Assembly: GCA_963829585.1 (NCBI GenBank)
Contig: CAWHJD010000028.1
Location: 202,550-266,549, forward strand
Length of the DNA: 64,000 bases
Origin: Sva-07 sp963829585
GTDB taxonomy: Bacteria > Actinomycetota > Acidimicrobiia > Acidimicrobiales > Ilumatobacteraceae
Direction of reading: 5' to 3'
Shown: positions 37,092 through 45,431 of the stretch, in pieces
How the letters are laid out: each line of letters starts with the position of its first letter
Numbering within the stretch: position 1 is the stretch's first letter
Program-made: the position numbers and the translations under genes
The notes under the pieces: generated by a model
Databases searched by the model: none
What the model saw: only the letters and a program-made list of their open reading frames with translations
Told to the model about the DNA's origin: nothing

Positions 37092-37844
37092 TCACGACGC
37101 GAGCATGCCCCCGTCGACGGCGAGGGCGTGACCGGTGGTGAACGACGACGCGTCGGAGCAGAGCCAGAGGACCGCCGCGGCGATCTCGTCCGGACGACCG
37201 AACCGACCGAGCGGGCTCAGTCGGTGGGCGACGTCGTCGGCGTCGCGCCCCCGTCGCTCCATGGCGTTGCGCAACATCGGCGTGTCGATGGCGCCGGGAC
37301 AGATTGCGTTGATGCGGATACCGCGACCCGCATAGTCCATCGCCGCGCTGCGGGTGAGGCCGAGCACGGCGTGCTTGCTCGCGGTGTAGGCCGGTTGGTC
37401 GTGTTGCGGCCGGAACGAGTTCGTCGAGGCGATGTTGACGATCGAGCCGCCTCCCGCTGCGAGCATCGCGGCGATCTCGTGCTTCATGCACAAGAACACG
37501 CCTCGGGTGTTGACGTTCATCATCCGGTCGAAGTCGTCGTCGGAGCACTCGGCGAGCGGCACCGTCTCGAACTCGATCGCCGCGGCGTTGACGGCGTAGT
37601 CGAGGGTGCCGAATCGATCGACGGTCGAGGCCACGAGGGCGGCGACCTGATCCGAGTCGCTCACATCGGCGTTGGTGAAGGCCTCGCCGCCGGGCAGCCG
37701 CCCACCGCTGGGGCCGGCGAGGTCGCTCGCCATCACGGTCGCGCCCGCCGCGGCCAGCGCCGCCGTGACGGCACGGCCCATGCCTCCGGTCGCGCCGGTC
37801 ACCAGGGCGACCTTCCCCGTGAAGTCGTAGGTGGGAACTGTCAT
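37092..37844 (-). CDS. Short-chain dehydrogenase/reductase
   Basis: This 250-residue classical SDR has the cofactor loop TGATGGMG, VNAAAIEF in place of NNAG, catalytic Ser in NIASTNSF, YTASK, and ICPGAIDTPM. The Asp at the end of beta-2 (ASDLAG) suggests NAD+ preference. The ATG at 37844 overlaps the TIM-barrel gene stop (ATGA). In this operon it would oxidise an alcohol made by the Rieske enzyme or a downstream intermediate. Confidence 0.87.
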   Translation of the reverse strand: MTVPTYDFTGKVALVTGATGGMGRAVTAALAAAGATVMASDLAGPSGGRLPGGEAFTNADVSDSDQVAALVASTVDRFGTLDYAVNAAAIEFETVPLAECSDDDFDRMMNVNTRGVFLCMKHEIAAMLAAGGGSIVNIASTNSFRPQHDQPAYTASKHAVLGLTRSAAMDYAGRGIRINAICPGAIDTPMLRNAMERRGRDADDVAHRLSPLGRFGRPDEIAAAVLWLCSDASSFTTGHALAVDGGMLAS

Positions 37845-38734
37845 GGCTGGTTTCCTCTCGTCGGTCGGTCGTTCGCTCTCGTGGCGAGGCATCGTTCGAG
37901 CACGTTGCGCATGCCGTCGGCACATGCCTTCACGTGCTCGATCGCCGGGCGGCCCCACGCCGCGTCGTTGCAGACCTCGAGGTCCCACGGCAGGTCGACG
38001 CCGAGATCGAGCATGGTGGTCACGAAGGTGTCGACGTCGAATGTGCCCTCGCCGGGCGGCACCCGATTGCGGAGGCAGTCGTCCTTGTAGTCGGCCAACG
38101 TCGGCGCGACGGGCCCGTCGCTCATCTGCACGCCGACGATCAGCTCGGTCGGTATCCGCCGGATGAGGTCGAGGTCGTTCGCGCCACGGACGTGGTGCCA
38201 GATGTCGACGCACACGCCCCCGTTGGGACGGCCCGCCGCCTCGACGATCGCGAGTGCGTCGGTGGCATCGACGATGTTGGTGAACGGCAGGAACTCCAGC
38301 CCGACGATCGCCCCGTGCTCGGCGGCCCGGTCGCAGAGTTGCCCGAATCGCACTGCCGCCTCGTCGAAGCTGCCGTCGGAACCGACATCCACCGGCCCGA
38401 TCGCCTGGACGTACCGCACATCGAACTCGTCGACCATCTCCCACAGGAACCGCTCGAAGTCGAGGTAGTCGTCGGACGGAGTTCGAGCACCCCACCCCGA
38501 CAACGCCTCGGCCTCCATGATCGAGACGCCGGCCTCGTCGAGGAGGTCGTGGAGCCGAGCGCCCGACCAACCGTCGGTGAGCAGTTGTCGGTACTGCCCG
38601 GCAAACAGGCCGATCCCGTCGAATCCGGCGGCACCCGCGGCCCGAACACGGTCGTCGAGCGGATGGTTGCGTTCCAGCGTGAAATGCGAGAGCACGAGTC
38701 GTTCGGTGGCCGCCGTGCGGGCACGCGCCGTCAT
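37841..38734 (-). CDS. Sugar phosphate isomerase/epimerase-like TIM-barrel protein
   Basis: This 297-residue AP-endonuclease-2/xylose-isomerase-like barrel has probable metal ligands in GLEFLPFTN (Glu), VCVDIWHHVRG (Asp/His) and LPWDLEVCND (Glu). Members include sugar isomerases, IolE-like dehydratases and ring-cleaving enzymes, so the reaction is open. The ATG at 38734 overlaps the TetR stop and its own stop overlaps the SDR start, which fixes it in a tightly coupled operon. Confidence 0.8.
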   Translation of the reverse strand: MTARARTAATERLVLSHFTLERNHPLDDRVRAAGAAGFDGIGLFAGQYRQLLTDGWSGARLHDLLDEAGVSIMEAEALSGWGARTPSDDYLDFERFLWEMVDEFDVRYVQAIGPVDVGSDGSFDEAAVRFGQLCDRAAEHGAIVGLEFLPFTNIVDATDALAIVEAAGRPNGGVCVDIWHHVRGANDLDLIRRIPTELIVGVQMSDGPVAPTLADYKDDCLRNRVPPGEGTFDVDTFVTTMLDLGVDLPWDLEVCNDAAWGRPAIEHVKACADGMRNVLERCLATRANDRPTRGNQP

Positions 38735-39297
38735 CGAGCGCTCATTCCGACATCGAGTGCTGCCAGCTGGCGCTGTTCGGTCCACAGATCGGGGGCGAAC
38801 AGGGCCTGGAGTGCGATGCCGTCGACCAAGGCGATCAGCCGTTCCGCCTCCCGCTCGGCCATCTCGCGCGGGCCGTGTTCACCGGCCACGAGCGCCGAGA
38901 CGGTGTCGCGGAACTCGAGATATGCCTCGCGCTGGATGACCGCGAGGTCGGCATGGGCGCTGGCCTGCGCGGCGAAGGCGAGCGTGACGATCCAGTGCAG
39001 CGTGGTCTCCGGGGTGGTGGGCAGCGCGCTGCGCAGCGTCACGCGCAGTGCCTCCGCCGGCGACATCGATGCGCGGTCGCCGAGGCGGGATCGCCGACGG
39101 TCGAGCGAGGCCTGCAGGGTGAACGCGAGCAACTCCTGCTTGTTGGCGAAGTAGTGGACGAGGGCACCGGTGGTCCAGCCCGCCTCGGCGGCCACCTCGC
39201 GCAGCGATGCGCCGTCGATGCCCGAGCGGGCAATGACGCGCGCGGCGGCGTCGGCGAGTTCACTGCGCCGTTGATCGGCGTCGACCACCTTGGGCAT
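38731..39297 (-). CDS. TetR-family transcriptional regulator
   Basis: This 188-residue regulator has an N-terminal helix-turn-helix (SLREVAAEAGWTTGALVHYF, residues about 31-50) and a ligand-binding C-terminal domain resembling the BetI type. It heads the TIM barrel-SDR-Rieske operon and is divergent from another Rieske gene. An imperfect palindrome lies 13 bp upstream of its start in the shared promoter, so it probably represses both directions until a ligand binds. Confidence 0.87.
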   Translation of the reverse strand: MPKVVDADQRRSELADAAARVIARSGIDGASLREVAAEAGWTTGALVHYFANKQELLAFTLQASLDRRRSRLGDRASMSPAEALRVTLRSALPTTPETTLHWIVTLAFAAQASAHADLAVIQREAYLEFRDTVSALVAGEHGPREMAEREAERLIALVDGIALQALFAPDLWTEQRQLAALDVGMSAR

Positions 39298-39309
39298 TGA
39301 CGCACAATA

Positions 39310-39337
39310 TCACAACTGTTATACATAACGCTCGTGA
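39310..39337. promoter_or_regulatory. Probable TetR operator palindrome
   Basis: A 28-bp imperfect inverted repeat: left half TCACAACTGTTAT and right half ATAACGCTCGTGA around a central AC, with 10 of 13 positions pairing and a perfect GTTAT/ATAAC core. It is AT-rich compared with its surroundings and lies in the 116-bp gap between the tetR-like gene and the divergent Rieske gene. Confidence 0.6.
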
Positions 39338-39413
39338 TGTCACTCCGGAGTCGGGGTGACGGTTCCGCCCGCCCACACACCGCCCACCGCACCGGTCACA
39401 CAAGGAGCACCTC

Positions 39414-40559
39414 ATGGTCTACATCCCCACACGCGGCGACGTCCCCGTCCGGCTGGGTCCGGGCGTGCAGACGCTCCCCGACTACGGCCCGAGCATCATG
39501 GATGCCGGCGTGTACCTCGATCCGGTGCGGTTCGAGTTGGAGCGCGAGCGCGTGCTCGCCCGGCACTGGATCATCGCCGGCCGTTCCGAGCAGATCGTCG
39601 ACACCGGCGACTGGTTGACCTTCGAGGGCCACGGTGAGACCGTCGTCGTCACTCGCCAGCCCGATGGCTCATTGGCCGCGTTCCACAACGTCTGCCAGCA
39701 CCGCGGCCCGGCGATCGTCGGCGAGTCCGTCGGGTGCGGCGCCCGGCGATTCACGTGTCCGTACCACGGGTGGGTGTACGACACGACCGGGCTCGTCGTG
39801 GGCGTGCCCGAACGCGAGGACTTCGATCCGAAGCATCTCGAGGGCCTGCGGTCGCCGGCGGTCGCCGCCGACGAGTGGGGTGGCTGGGTGTGGATCAACC
39901 TCGCCGGCCCCGACCAGGCTCCCCCGCTGCTCGAGGGCATCGGGCCCGAGATCAGCGCCGACCTCGGCCAGTTCCGGATGGAGGACATGATCCTGCACGA
40001 GGTCGTCGAGTGGGAGGTACCCGTCAGCTACAAGGCGATCGTCGACGGGTTCAACGAGATCTACCACACCAAGCAGCTGCACGGCGTCTCGCCCGAGTGG
40101 GTCAAGGCCGCTCGTGACACGTCGTTCCACATCGTCGGCGACAACTACATGTGCTTCGTCCCCCGGGCCGAACGCCTGGAGCAGTTGGCCGCCGACCCCG
40201 ACCATCATCGGTACGCGATCTGCCACTACGTCGTCTTCCCGAACACGGTGTTCAACTGCAACCCCGAGCACGTGCAGGTCTTCAACCCGATTCCGATCGA
40301 CGTGGATCGCACCCGCTTCCTGTGCTGGGAGCTGATCTACCCCGGCGATCTCGACGATCCCGAGTACGCCGCGTACCACGAACGCACCATGGCGCACTGG
40401 GCGGGGCTCAAGCGGGTGGTCGGCGAGGACATCGAGATCTACGAGCAGCTCGAGCGCACCAAACGGTCGAGCGGCTACACGCGTCACATCCTCAACGAAC
40501 GCGAGTGCAAGATCGCCCACTACCACGAGAACATGGACCGCAAGATCCGCAACCCCTGA
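39414..40559 (+). CDS. Rieske non-heme iron oxygenase
   Basis: This 381-residue Rieske oxygenase has VCQHRG...CPYHGWVY (about residues 91-116) and catalytic iron ligands in GFNEIYHTKQLHG. The start ATG at 39414 follows AAGGAG. It is the divergent partner of the TetR-led operon and probably belongs to the same regulon. A hairpin follows the stop. No dedicated ferredoxin or reductase gene is nearby, so electrons must come from elsewhere. Confidence 0.88.
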   Translation: MVYIPTRGDVPVRLGPGVQTLPDYGPSIMDAGVYLDPVRFELERERVLARHWIIAGRSEQIVDTGDWLTFEGHGETVVVTRQPDGSLAAFHNVCQHRGPAIVGESVGCGARRFTCPYHGWVYDTTGLVVGVPEREDFDPKHLEGLRSPAVAADEWGGWVWINLAGPDQAPPLLEGIGPEISADLGQFRMEDMILHEVVEWEVPVSYKAIVDGFNEIYHTKQLHGVSPEWVKAARDTSFHIVGDNYMCFVPRAERLEQLAADPDHHRYAICHYVVFPNTVFNCNPEHVQVFNPIPIDVDRTRFLCWELIYPGDLDDPEYAAYHERTMAHWAGLKRVVGEDIEIYEQLERTKRSSGYTRHILNERECKIAHYHENMDRKIRNP

Positions 40560-40583
40560 CGCAATTCACGTGACCGCTTTCTT

Positions 40584-40614
40584 GTGACCGATGGTGTCAG
40601 ACACCATCGGTCAC
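40584..40614. terminator. Bidirectional hairpin terminator overlapping the sigma-factor stop
   Basis: A perfect 15-bp inverted repeat (arm GTGACCGATGGTGTC and exact complement) around a single A. It sits between the convergent Rieske and ECF sigma genes. The TGA of the sigma-factor gene (40597-40599) lies within the repeat. Confidence 0.72.
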
Positions 40615-41580
40615 CAGCCGGGCGGGAAAGCCGAACCGTTCGAACGCCTCGGTGTCGAGGAATGCGTGGATGGCTTCGATGCGGTCACCGCGGAGCTCGA
40701 TCACCTGGAGGGCCCACGGGGAGTGTCCGCCCTCGGGGTCGATCCGGTACTGCGCGAAGGCCGGGCAGCCGTTGGCCTCACCGGCCAGGAGTCGGGAACC
40801 CCTGCAGCCGATGCCCGCACCCGCGTACCAGGCGATGAGGTCGTCGCGGCCCGCGAGCCACATTGCGTACGGAGGCATGGCCTGGACCACGTCGTCGTGC
40901 AGCAGGGCGGCGAGCGCGTCCATGTCGTACTTCTCGAATGCCTCGACGTAGCGCACGAGGAGTTGCTGCTGCTCATCCGACAGCGCGACGGTCGGCGCTG
41001 AGGACGGCGCCTCGGCGAGAGTGGCTCGGGCGCGCTGCAGCGCGCTGTTCACCGATGCCGTCGAGGTGTCGAGGAGTTCGGCCACCTCGATCACCGGCCA
41101 TCGGAGCACGTCGCACAGCACGAGCGCCGCTCGCGGTTTCGCGGGGAGCCGTTGGAGCGCGCTGACGAACGCGAGGCGGATGGTGTCGCGTCGCGCAGCG
41201 ACGTCGGCCGGGTCGCCATCGAGATCGATGACCGCCGAGTCCGAGATCGGTGTGACCCAGCGGCCGTTCGGGAGAATGTCGGTGAGATGCACCGGATCGG
41301 GCGGGCGCGCGGGACCGAGATCCATCGGTCGCGCCCGGCGCTGGGGGCTGCGGCCCATGTCGGTGCACACGTTGGTGGCGATGCGATAGAGCCAGGTCCT
41401 GACGCTTGCGCGGCCCTCGAACCGGTCGGCTGCCCGCCACGCTCGCAGCATCGTCTCCTGCACCGCATCCTCGGCCTCCGAACCCGAGCCCAGCAACCGG
41501 TAGCAGTAGCCGGTGAGTTCGCGCCGGTACGCCTCGAGGTCGGCCACGGCCGACGGTGACGTCGTGCTCACGTGCGTCAT
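40597..41580 (-). CDS. ECF sigma factor with C-terminal SnoaL domain (SigG/SigJ-like)
   Basis: This 327-residue RNA polymerase sigma factor has region 2 in GSGSEAEDAVQETMLRAWRA and region 4 in LPAKPRAALVLCDVLRWP with the HTH around EVAELLDTSTASVNSALQR. An NTF2/SnoaL-like domain (about residues 200-325) follows. Such tails replace an anti-sigma factor and control activity directly. The ATG at 41580 overlaps the stop of the small STAS gene (ATGA). The targets are unknown. Confidence 0.85.
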   Translation of the reverse strand: MTHVSTTSPSAVADLEAYRRELTGYCYRLLGSGSEAEDAVQETMLRAWRAADRFEGRASVRTWLYRIATNVCTDMGRSPQRRARPMDLGPARPPDPVHLTDILPNGRWVTPISDSAVIDLDGDPADVAARRDTIRLAFVSALQRLPAKPRAALVLCDVLRWPVIEVAELLDTSTASVNSALQRARATLAEAPSSAPTVALSDEQQQLLVRYVEAFEKYDMDALAALLHDDVVQAMPPYAMWLAGRDDLIAWYAGAGIGCRGSRLLAGEANGCPAFAQYRIDPEGGHSPWALQVIELRGDRIEAIHAFLDTEAFERFGFPARLVTDGV

Positions 41581-41777
41581 CGTAGATCTGCTCCGGTCTC
41601 GCCGCGAGCGGACGCGTCGGCCTCGCACTCGCACAGGATGTCCCCGACCCCGGCGAGATCGAGCAGCGACCGCAGGTCGGCATCGGCGCCGGTGAGGTGG
41701 ACGCCACACCCCAACCTGCGGGCGACCACGACGAGGCGGCACAGGTCGTCGACCGCCCGCAGGTCGGGGGCGTTCAC
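41577..41777 (-). CDS. Truncated STAS-like (anti-anti-sigma) protein
   Basis: This 66-residue frame from GTG resembles the C-terminal half of a STAS domain (NAPDLRAVDDLCRLVVVARRL, LTGADADLRSLLDLAGVGDIL). The N-terminal half is missing, and an in-frame TGA lies at 41814-41816. Its stop overlaps the sigma factor start, so it is co-translated with it. It may be a remnant or a short partner protein. STAS proteins normally bind anti-sigma factors, but this sigma factor carries its own control domain. Confidence 0.5.
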   Translation of the reverse strand: MNAPDLRAVDDLCRLVVVARRLGCGVHLTGADADLRSLLDLAGVGDILCECEADASARGETGADLR

Positions 41778-41848
41778 GATCCGCCGGCCCCGGTTGCCCC
41801 GGCGCCGTGGGCGTCAAGGCACCGGTTCGGGATGATGCGCGGCATCGA

Positions 41849-42472
41849 TCAGCCCTCCCAGTCCGGCGTGGGTGGCGTCTCGCCGGGGCGGTACACGCAG
41901 AGCAGGACACCCGTCGGGCTGGTGGACGTGCTCACCAGGTCGAGCGGTCGTCGCTCGCCGTCCATGGGGTACACCGACTTACCGCCACCGAGCAGCACGG
42001 GCTCGATCATCAGCCGGTACTCGTCGACCAGGCCGGCCGCGACGAGCGTGCGGGCGAGCTGCGAGGATCCCATCACGGCGAGGTCGCCGCCCTCGGACTG
42101 CTTCAGCTCGGCGATGCTGCTCACCACGTCGTCGCCGGAGACGAGGATCGAATTGGCCCACGTGAGGTCCCCCTCGGTGAGGGTGCTGGACACCACGTAC
42201 TTGGTGATGGTGTTCATGCGTGTCGCGAAGGGGTCGCTGCCGTCGTCACGGTCGGGCCAGGCCGCGGCCATCGCCTGCCACGTCCGGCGACCGAACAGCA
42301 GCGCGTCGGTGGTCTGCATGGCGTCGTCGATGAAGCCACCGAGAGTCTCCGGATCGAAGTACGGCATCGACCAGCCACCGTGGGCGAACGCGCCGTCGGT
42401 GTCCTCCTCGGCGCCGCCGGGTGCCTGCACCACGCCGTCGAGGCTCATGAACTCACCGAGCACGATGCGCAT
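41849..42472 (-). CDS. Dihydrofolate-reductase-like (RibD C-terminal domain) protein
   Basis: This 207-residue protein of the YwjB/RibD-C type has MRIVLGEFMSLDGVVQAPGG at the start, LLFGRRTWQAMAAAWP, and DLAVMGSSQLARTLVAAGLVDE, the usual nucleotide-binding region. Such proteins are NADPH-dependent reductases of unclear substrate. The ATG at 42472 overlaps the stop of the VOC gene (TGATG). Confidence 0.85.
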   Translation of the reverse strand: MRIVLGEFMSLDGVVQAPGGAEEDTDGAFAHGGWSMPYFDPETLGGFIDDAMQTTDALLFGRRTWQAMAAAWPDRDDGSDPFATRMNTITKYVVSSTLTEGDLTWANSILVSGDDVVSSIAELKQSEGGDLAVMGSSQLARTLVAAGLVDEYRLMIEPVLLGGGKSVYPMDGERRPLDLVSTSTSPTGVLLCVYRPGETPPTPDWEG

Positions 42473-42891
42473 CAGCGATCCTCCGCCGACTCGACGTTGA
42501 CCATCCACGACACGCCGAACCGATCGACACACATGCCGAACAACGGCGCCCAGAACGTGGGACTCAGCTCCATGCCGATCGATCCACCGTCGGCGAGTGC
42601 CTCGAAGACCCGACGGGCCTCGTCGTGGTCGGTGAGGGTGTAGTTCACCGCCGCCCCCTTCACGCCGGCACCGTCTCCTCCCGGATCGTCGGAGGCCATC
42701 AGCAGGTTGCCGTCGCCGAAGCTCAGCGCGGCGTGGACCACGAAGTCGGCGGGGGCGTCGAACGGGGTCTCCTCGCTCGCGGGCAGGTCGGCGAAGTTCA
42801 TGATGTCGAGCTGCCCACCGAGGATCTCGTGGTAGCGGGTCATCGCTTCGCGGGTCGTGTTCGTGAAGAACAGGTACGGATGCACGGACAT
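42472..42891 (-). CDS. VOC-family (PhnB/glyoxalase-like) protein
   Basis: This 139-residue vicinal-oxygen-chelate protein has MSVHPYLFFTNTTREAMTRY at the start, HAALSFGDGNLLMASD and FGMCVDRFGVSWMVN near the end, typical of the PhnB-like DUF1428/3-demethylubiquinone group. The ATG at 42891 follows AGGAGGA. It is co-translated with the DHFR-like protein, a pairing common in actinobacteria together with ECF sigma genes like the one next door. Confidence 0.85.
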   Translation of the reverse strand: MSVHPYLFFTNTTREAMTRYHEILGGQLDIMNFADLPASEETPFDAPADFVVHAALSFGDGNLLMASDDPGGDGAGVKGAAVNYTLTDHDEARRVFEALADGGSIGMELSPTFWAPLFGMCVDRFGVSWMVNVESAEDR

Positions 42892-42972
42892 GGGTTCCTC
42901 CTGGAATCGGTGACAATCGGGATGCAACTGTGCAGACGGATCCCGTACCCCGAATTCATCGCGACCTCACCC

Positions 42973-43025
42973 CCGAAATTCTCCTGAGGCTGCGCGCTCA
43001 GCGCGCATCTCCAGGAGAATTTCGG
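42973..43025. repeat. Intergenic hairpin repeat, copy B
   Basis: A 53-nt repeat with arms CCGAAATTCTCCTG and CAGGAGAATTTCGG (with offsets) and an inner TGCGCGCTCAGCGCGCA palindrome. It lies upstream of the VOC gene and 18 bp after the stop of the glycosyltransferase gene on the same strand, so it could terminate that gene. Confidence 0.8.
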
Positions 43026-43042
43026 AGGTGGCGGCTGGGGTG

Positions 43043-44044
43043 TCAGGTGGGGCGGAGGACTTCGCGGTAGACGGCGACGTAACGGTCGATCATCGTCGTC
43101 GTGTCGAAGCGAGCCACGGCCAGGGCGCGGATCGCCTGGCGATCGAGGTCGGAGGCGGCATCGACCGCGGCGACGGCGTCGTCAGGGCCGGAGACGAGAA
43201 ACCCGGTCGTGCCGTGGTCGATGAGTTCGCGCATCGAGCCCCGATCGTGAGCGATCACCGGAGTGCCACATGCCATCGCCTCCACGACGCTGTAGCCGAA
43301 CGGCTCGTCGAAGTCGATCAGGTGGAGCAGGGCGTGGGCACGTCCGAGGACGTCGGCGCGATCGGAGGCGGCGACGGGTCCGAGGTATCGGACGTGGTCG
43401 CCGTCGACGTGCGGCTCGACCTCCTCGCGGAAGTACCGCTCGTCCTGGACGATGCCGGCGATGTCGAGCCGGCGGCCGGTTCGACGGGCGACGTCGATGG
43501 CATGAGCGGTGCCCTTGTCGGGATGGATCCGCCCGAAGAACAAGAGGTGGTCCTCGGGATCAGGGTGGACCTCGAAGGCTGCGGTGTCGATGCCGTGATG
43601 GATCGTGGCCGCGTAGTGGAGATTCGGGTGCCGGTCGGCGTCGCTGATCGCGACGTAGTGGGTGGTGGCGTCGTACTGCTCGTAGACCGGCACGATGCGG
43701 GGTGACGAGAATCCGTGGATCGTCGTGACCACCGGCGTCTCGACGAGCCCGCTGTACGTGAGCGGGAGGAAGTCGAAGCTGTTGTGGATGACGTCGAACT
43801 CGTCGGCCCGCTCGAACACGGCGGCGATGTGCAGGCATTCGGCGACCTTCGGTTCGATCGTGGGGTCCTCGGACCAGCCCGTCGGCGCCGTGCCGTGCAG
43901 TGTGGCCGTGGTGACCGAGTCGGCGGTGGCGAAGAGCGTGACCTCGTGTCCCGCTGCGACCAGACCCTCGGTGAGCAGCGACGCGAACTGCTCCCACGGG
44001 CCGTAATGGCGCGGCGGGGTCCTCCAGGCGATCGGAGCGAGCAC
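43043..44044 (-). CDS. GT4-family glycosyltransferase
   Basis: This GT-B glycosyltransferase of about 333 residues opens LAPIAWRTPPRHYGPWEQFA, with a Gly-rich donor region (LFFGRIHPDKGTAHAI) and the C-terminal EPFGYSVVEAMACGTPVIAHD motif of family 4. The start is unclear. GTG at 44044 begins right at the first strand, the natural-looking GRSLRVAV just upstream has no start codon, and an in-frame GTG at 44149 is an alternative. It is divergent from a second glycosyltransferase and probably works with it and the GH130 enzyme. Confidence 0.82.
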   Translation of the reverse strand: MLAPIAWRTPPRHYGPWEQFASLLTEGLVAAGHEVTLFATADSVTTATLHGTAPTGWSEDPTIEPKVAECLHIAAVFERADEFDVIHNSFDFLPLTYSGLVETPVVTTIHGFSSPRIVPVYEQYDATTHYVAISDADRHPNLHYAATIHHGIDTAAFEVHPDPEDHLLFFGRIHPDKGTAHAIDVARRTGRRLDIAGIVQDERYFREEVEPHVDGDHVRYLGPVAASDRADVLGRAHALLHLIDFDEPFGYSVVEAMACGTPVIAHDRGSMRELIDHGTTGFLVSGPDDAVAAVDAASDLDRQAIRALAVARFDTTTMIDRYVAVYREVLRPT

Positions 44045-44252
44045 TGCGACCCGGAGTGATCGACCGGGATCGGTGCTGTGATGACGTCGAGGGATGGGGT
44101 CAGGGTACCGACGGCGGATCGAGAACCCGGCGCAGTACAGTGGTCTCACGTCCCCTCGGACGTGTGCGCCCCGCTTGGGCTGGACGGCCGTTTCGGTCCT
44201 GTCGCCCTCCGCAGGCTTGTCGCCTCGCACGAGCCGAACAAGGAGTTCCGAG

Positions 44253-45431
44253 TTGCACACTGCCGTCTCAGCCCTGCCCACGACCTCGGACGAAGGCGAG
44301 ACTCGATCCTTCGGGATCCTGTCGACCTTTCCGCCCACGTCGTGCGGGATCGCCACGTTCTCCGCTGCCCTCGCTGCCGGCCTGATCGCAACCGGGGCGT
44401 CCGTCGACGTCGTTCGGATCGGACCGCCACCCGAACTCGAAGACGTCCTGGTGGTGGGGGCACTCGACAGCGACACCCCGTCGAATCGGGCGGCCGCGGT
44501 CGAAGCGTTGAACGCCGACGACGTGGTCATCGTCCAGCACGAGTACGGCTTGTACGACGGCCTCGACGGTGAGTCGATCATCGAGCTGATGGCCGCCATC
44601 GATGCCCCGATCGTCGTGGTTGCCCACACGGTCCTGAGCGATCCGACGCCGAACCAACGGCGCGTTCTCGAACGCGTGTGTGCCGCGGCAGATGCAGTGG
44701 TGGTCATGACCGAGACTGCACGAACGCGACTCTTCGAGGGATTCGACGTCGACCACGCCAGGGTGACCCTGATCCCGCACGGCGCGACCACCCCGTCGGC
44801 AGCGCCCGCGAGCGCACCGAGCCGGGTCGGTGACCCGGCCCGCGTGCTGACCTGGGGCCTGCTCGGTCCCGGCAAGGGAATCGAGTGGGCGATCGACGCG
44901 CTCGACGAACTCCACGATCTCGATCCACACCCGGAGTACGTCGTCGCCGGCTCCACGCACCCGAAGGTCCGCGAGCACCACGGCGAGGCCTACCGCGAGA
45001 TGCTCGTCGACCGCGCCGCCGCATCGACCTCGGCGGCCCACGTCACGTTCGACGACACGTACCGCGACCTCGCGTCGTTGACCGAGCTGATCCAGTCCGC
45101 CGACGTGGTGGTGCTCCCGTACGACTCGCGTGATCAGGTCACCTCCGGCGTGTTGGTCGACGCAGTGGCGGCAGGCCGCCCGGTCGTGTCGACCGCGTTC
45201 CCTCATGCAGTGGAACTGCTGGCGAGCGGAGCCGGAATCGTCGTCCCCCAGCGTGATCCGGTGGCCCTCGGCCGGGCGATCCGGTCGGTGCTGACCGACC
45301 CGCAGTTGGCGGCGTCGATGGCAGCCGAGGCTCGCCGCCTCGCGCCCGGCCTGTCGTGGCCGGCAGTCGCGCGCCGCTACTGCCGGCTGGCCGATCAGGT
45401 GGGGGCGGCCCGAGCCGCCTGCGCGTCATGA
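44253..45431 (+). CDS. GT4-family glycosyltransferase
   Basis: This 392-residue GT-B enzyme has an N-terminal region TFPPTSCGIATFSAALAAGL and donor site LTWGLLGPGKGIEWAIDAL. Its C-terminal part reads YDSRDQVTSGVLVDAVAAGRPV and HAVELLASGAGIVVP. I chose TTG at 44253 because it follows AAGGAGTT and no ATG or GTG fits. Its stop overlaps the ATG of the next gene, so they are co-translated. With the neighbouring GT and GH130 genes it resembles the widespread GT-GT-GH130 cluster of unknown glycan. Confidence 0.83.
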   Translation: MHTAVSALPTTSDEGETRSFGILSTFPPTSCGIATFSAALAAGLIATGASVDVVRIGPPPELEDVLVVGALDSDTPSNRAAAVEALNADDVVIVQHEYGLYDGLDGESIIELMAAIDAPIVVVAHTVLSDPTPNQRRVLERVCAAADAVVVMTETARTRLFEGFDVDHARVTLIPHGATTPSAAPASAPSRVGDPARVLTWGLLGPGKGIEWAIDALDELHDLDPHPEYVVAGSTHPKVREHHGEAYREMLVDRAAASTSAAHVTFDDTYRDLASLTELIQSADVVVLPYDSRDQVTSGVLVDAVAAGRPVVSTAFPHAVELLASGAGIVVPQRDPVALGRAIRSVLTDPQLAASMAAEARRLAPGLSWPAVARRYCRLADQVGAARAACAS

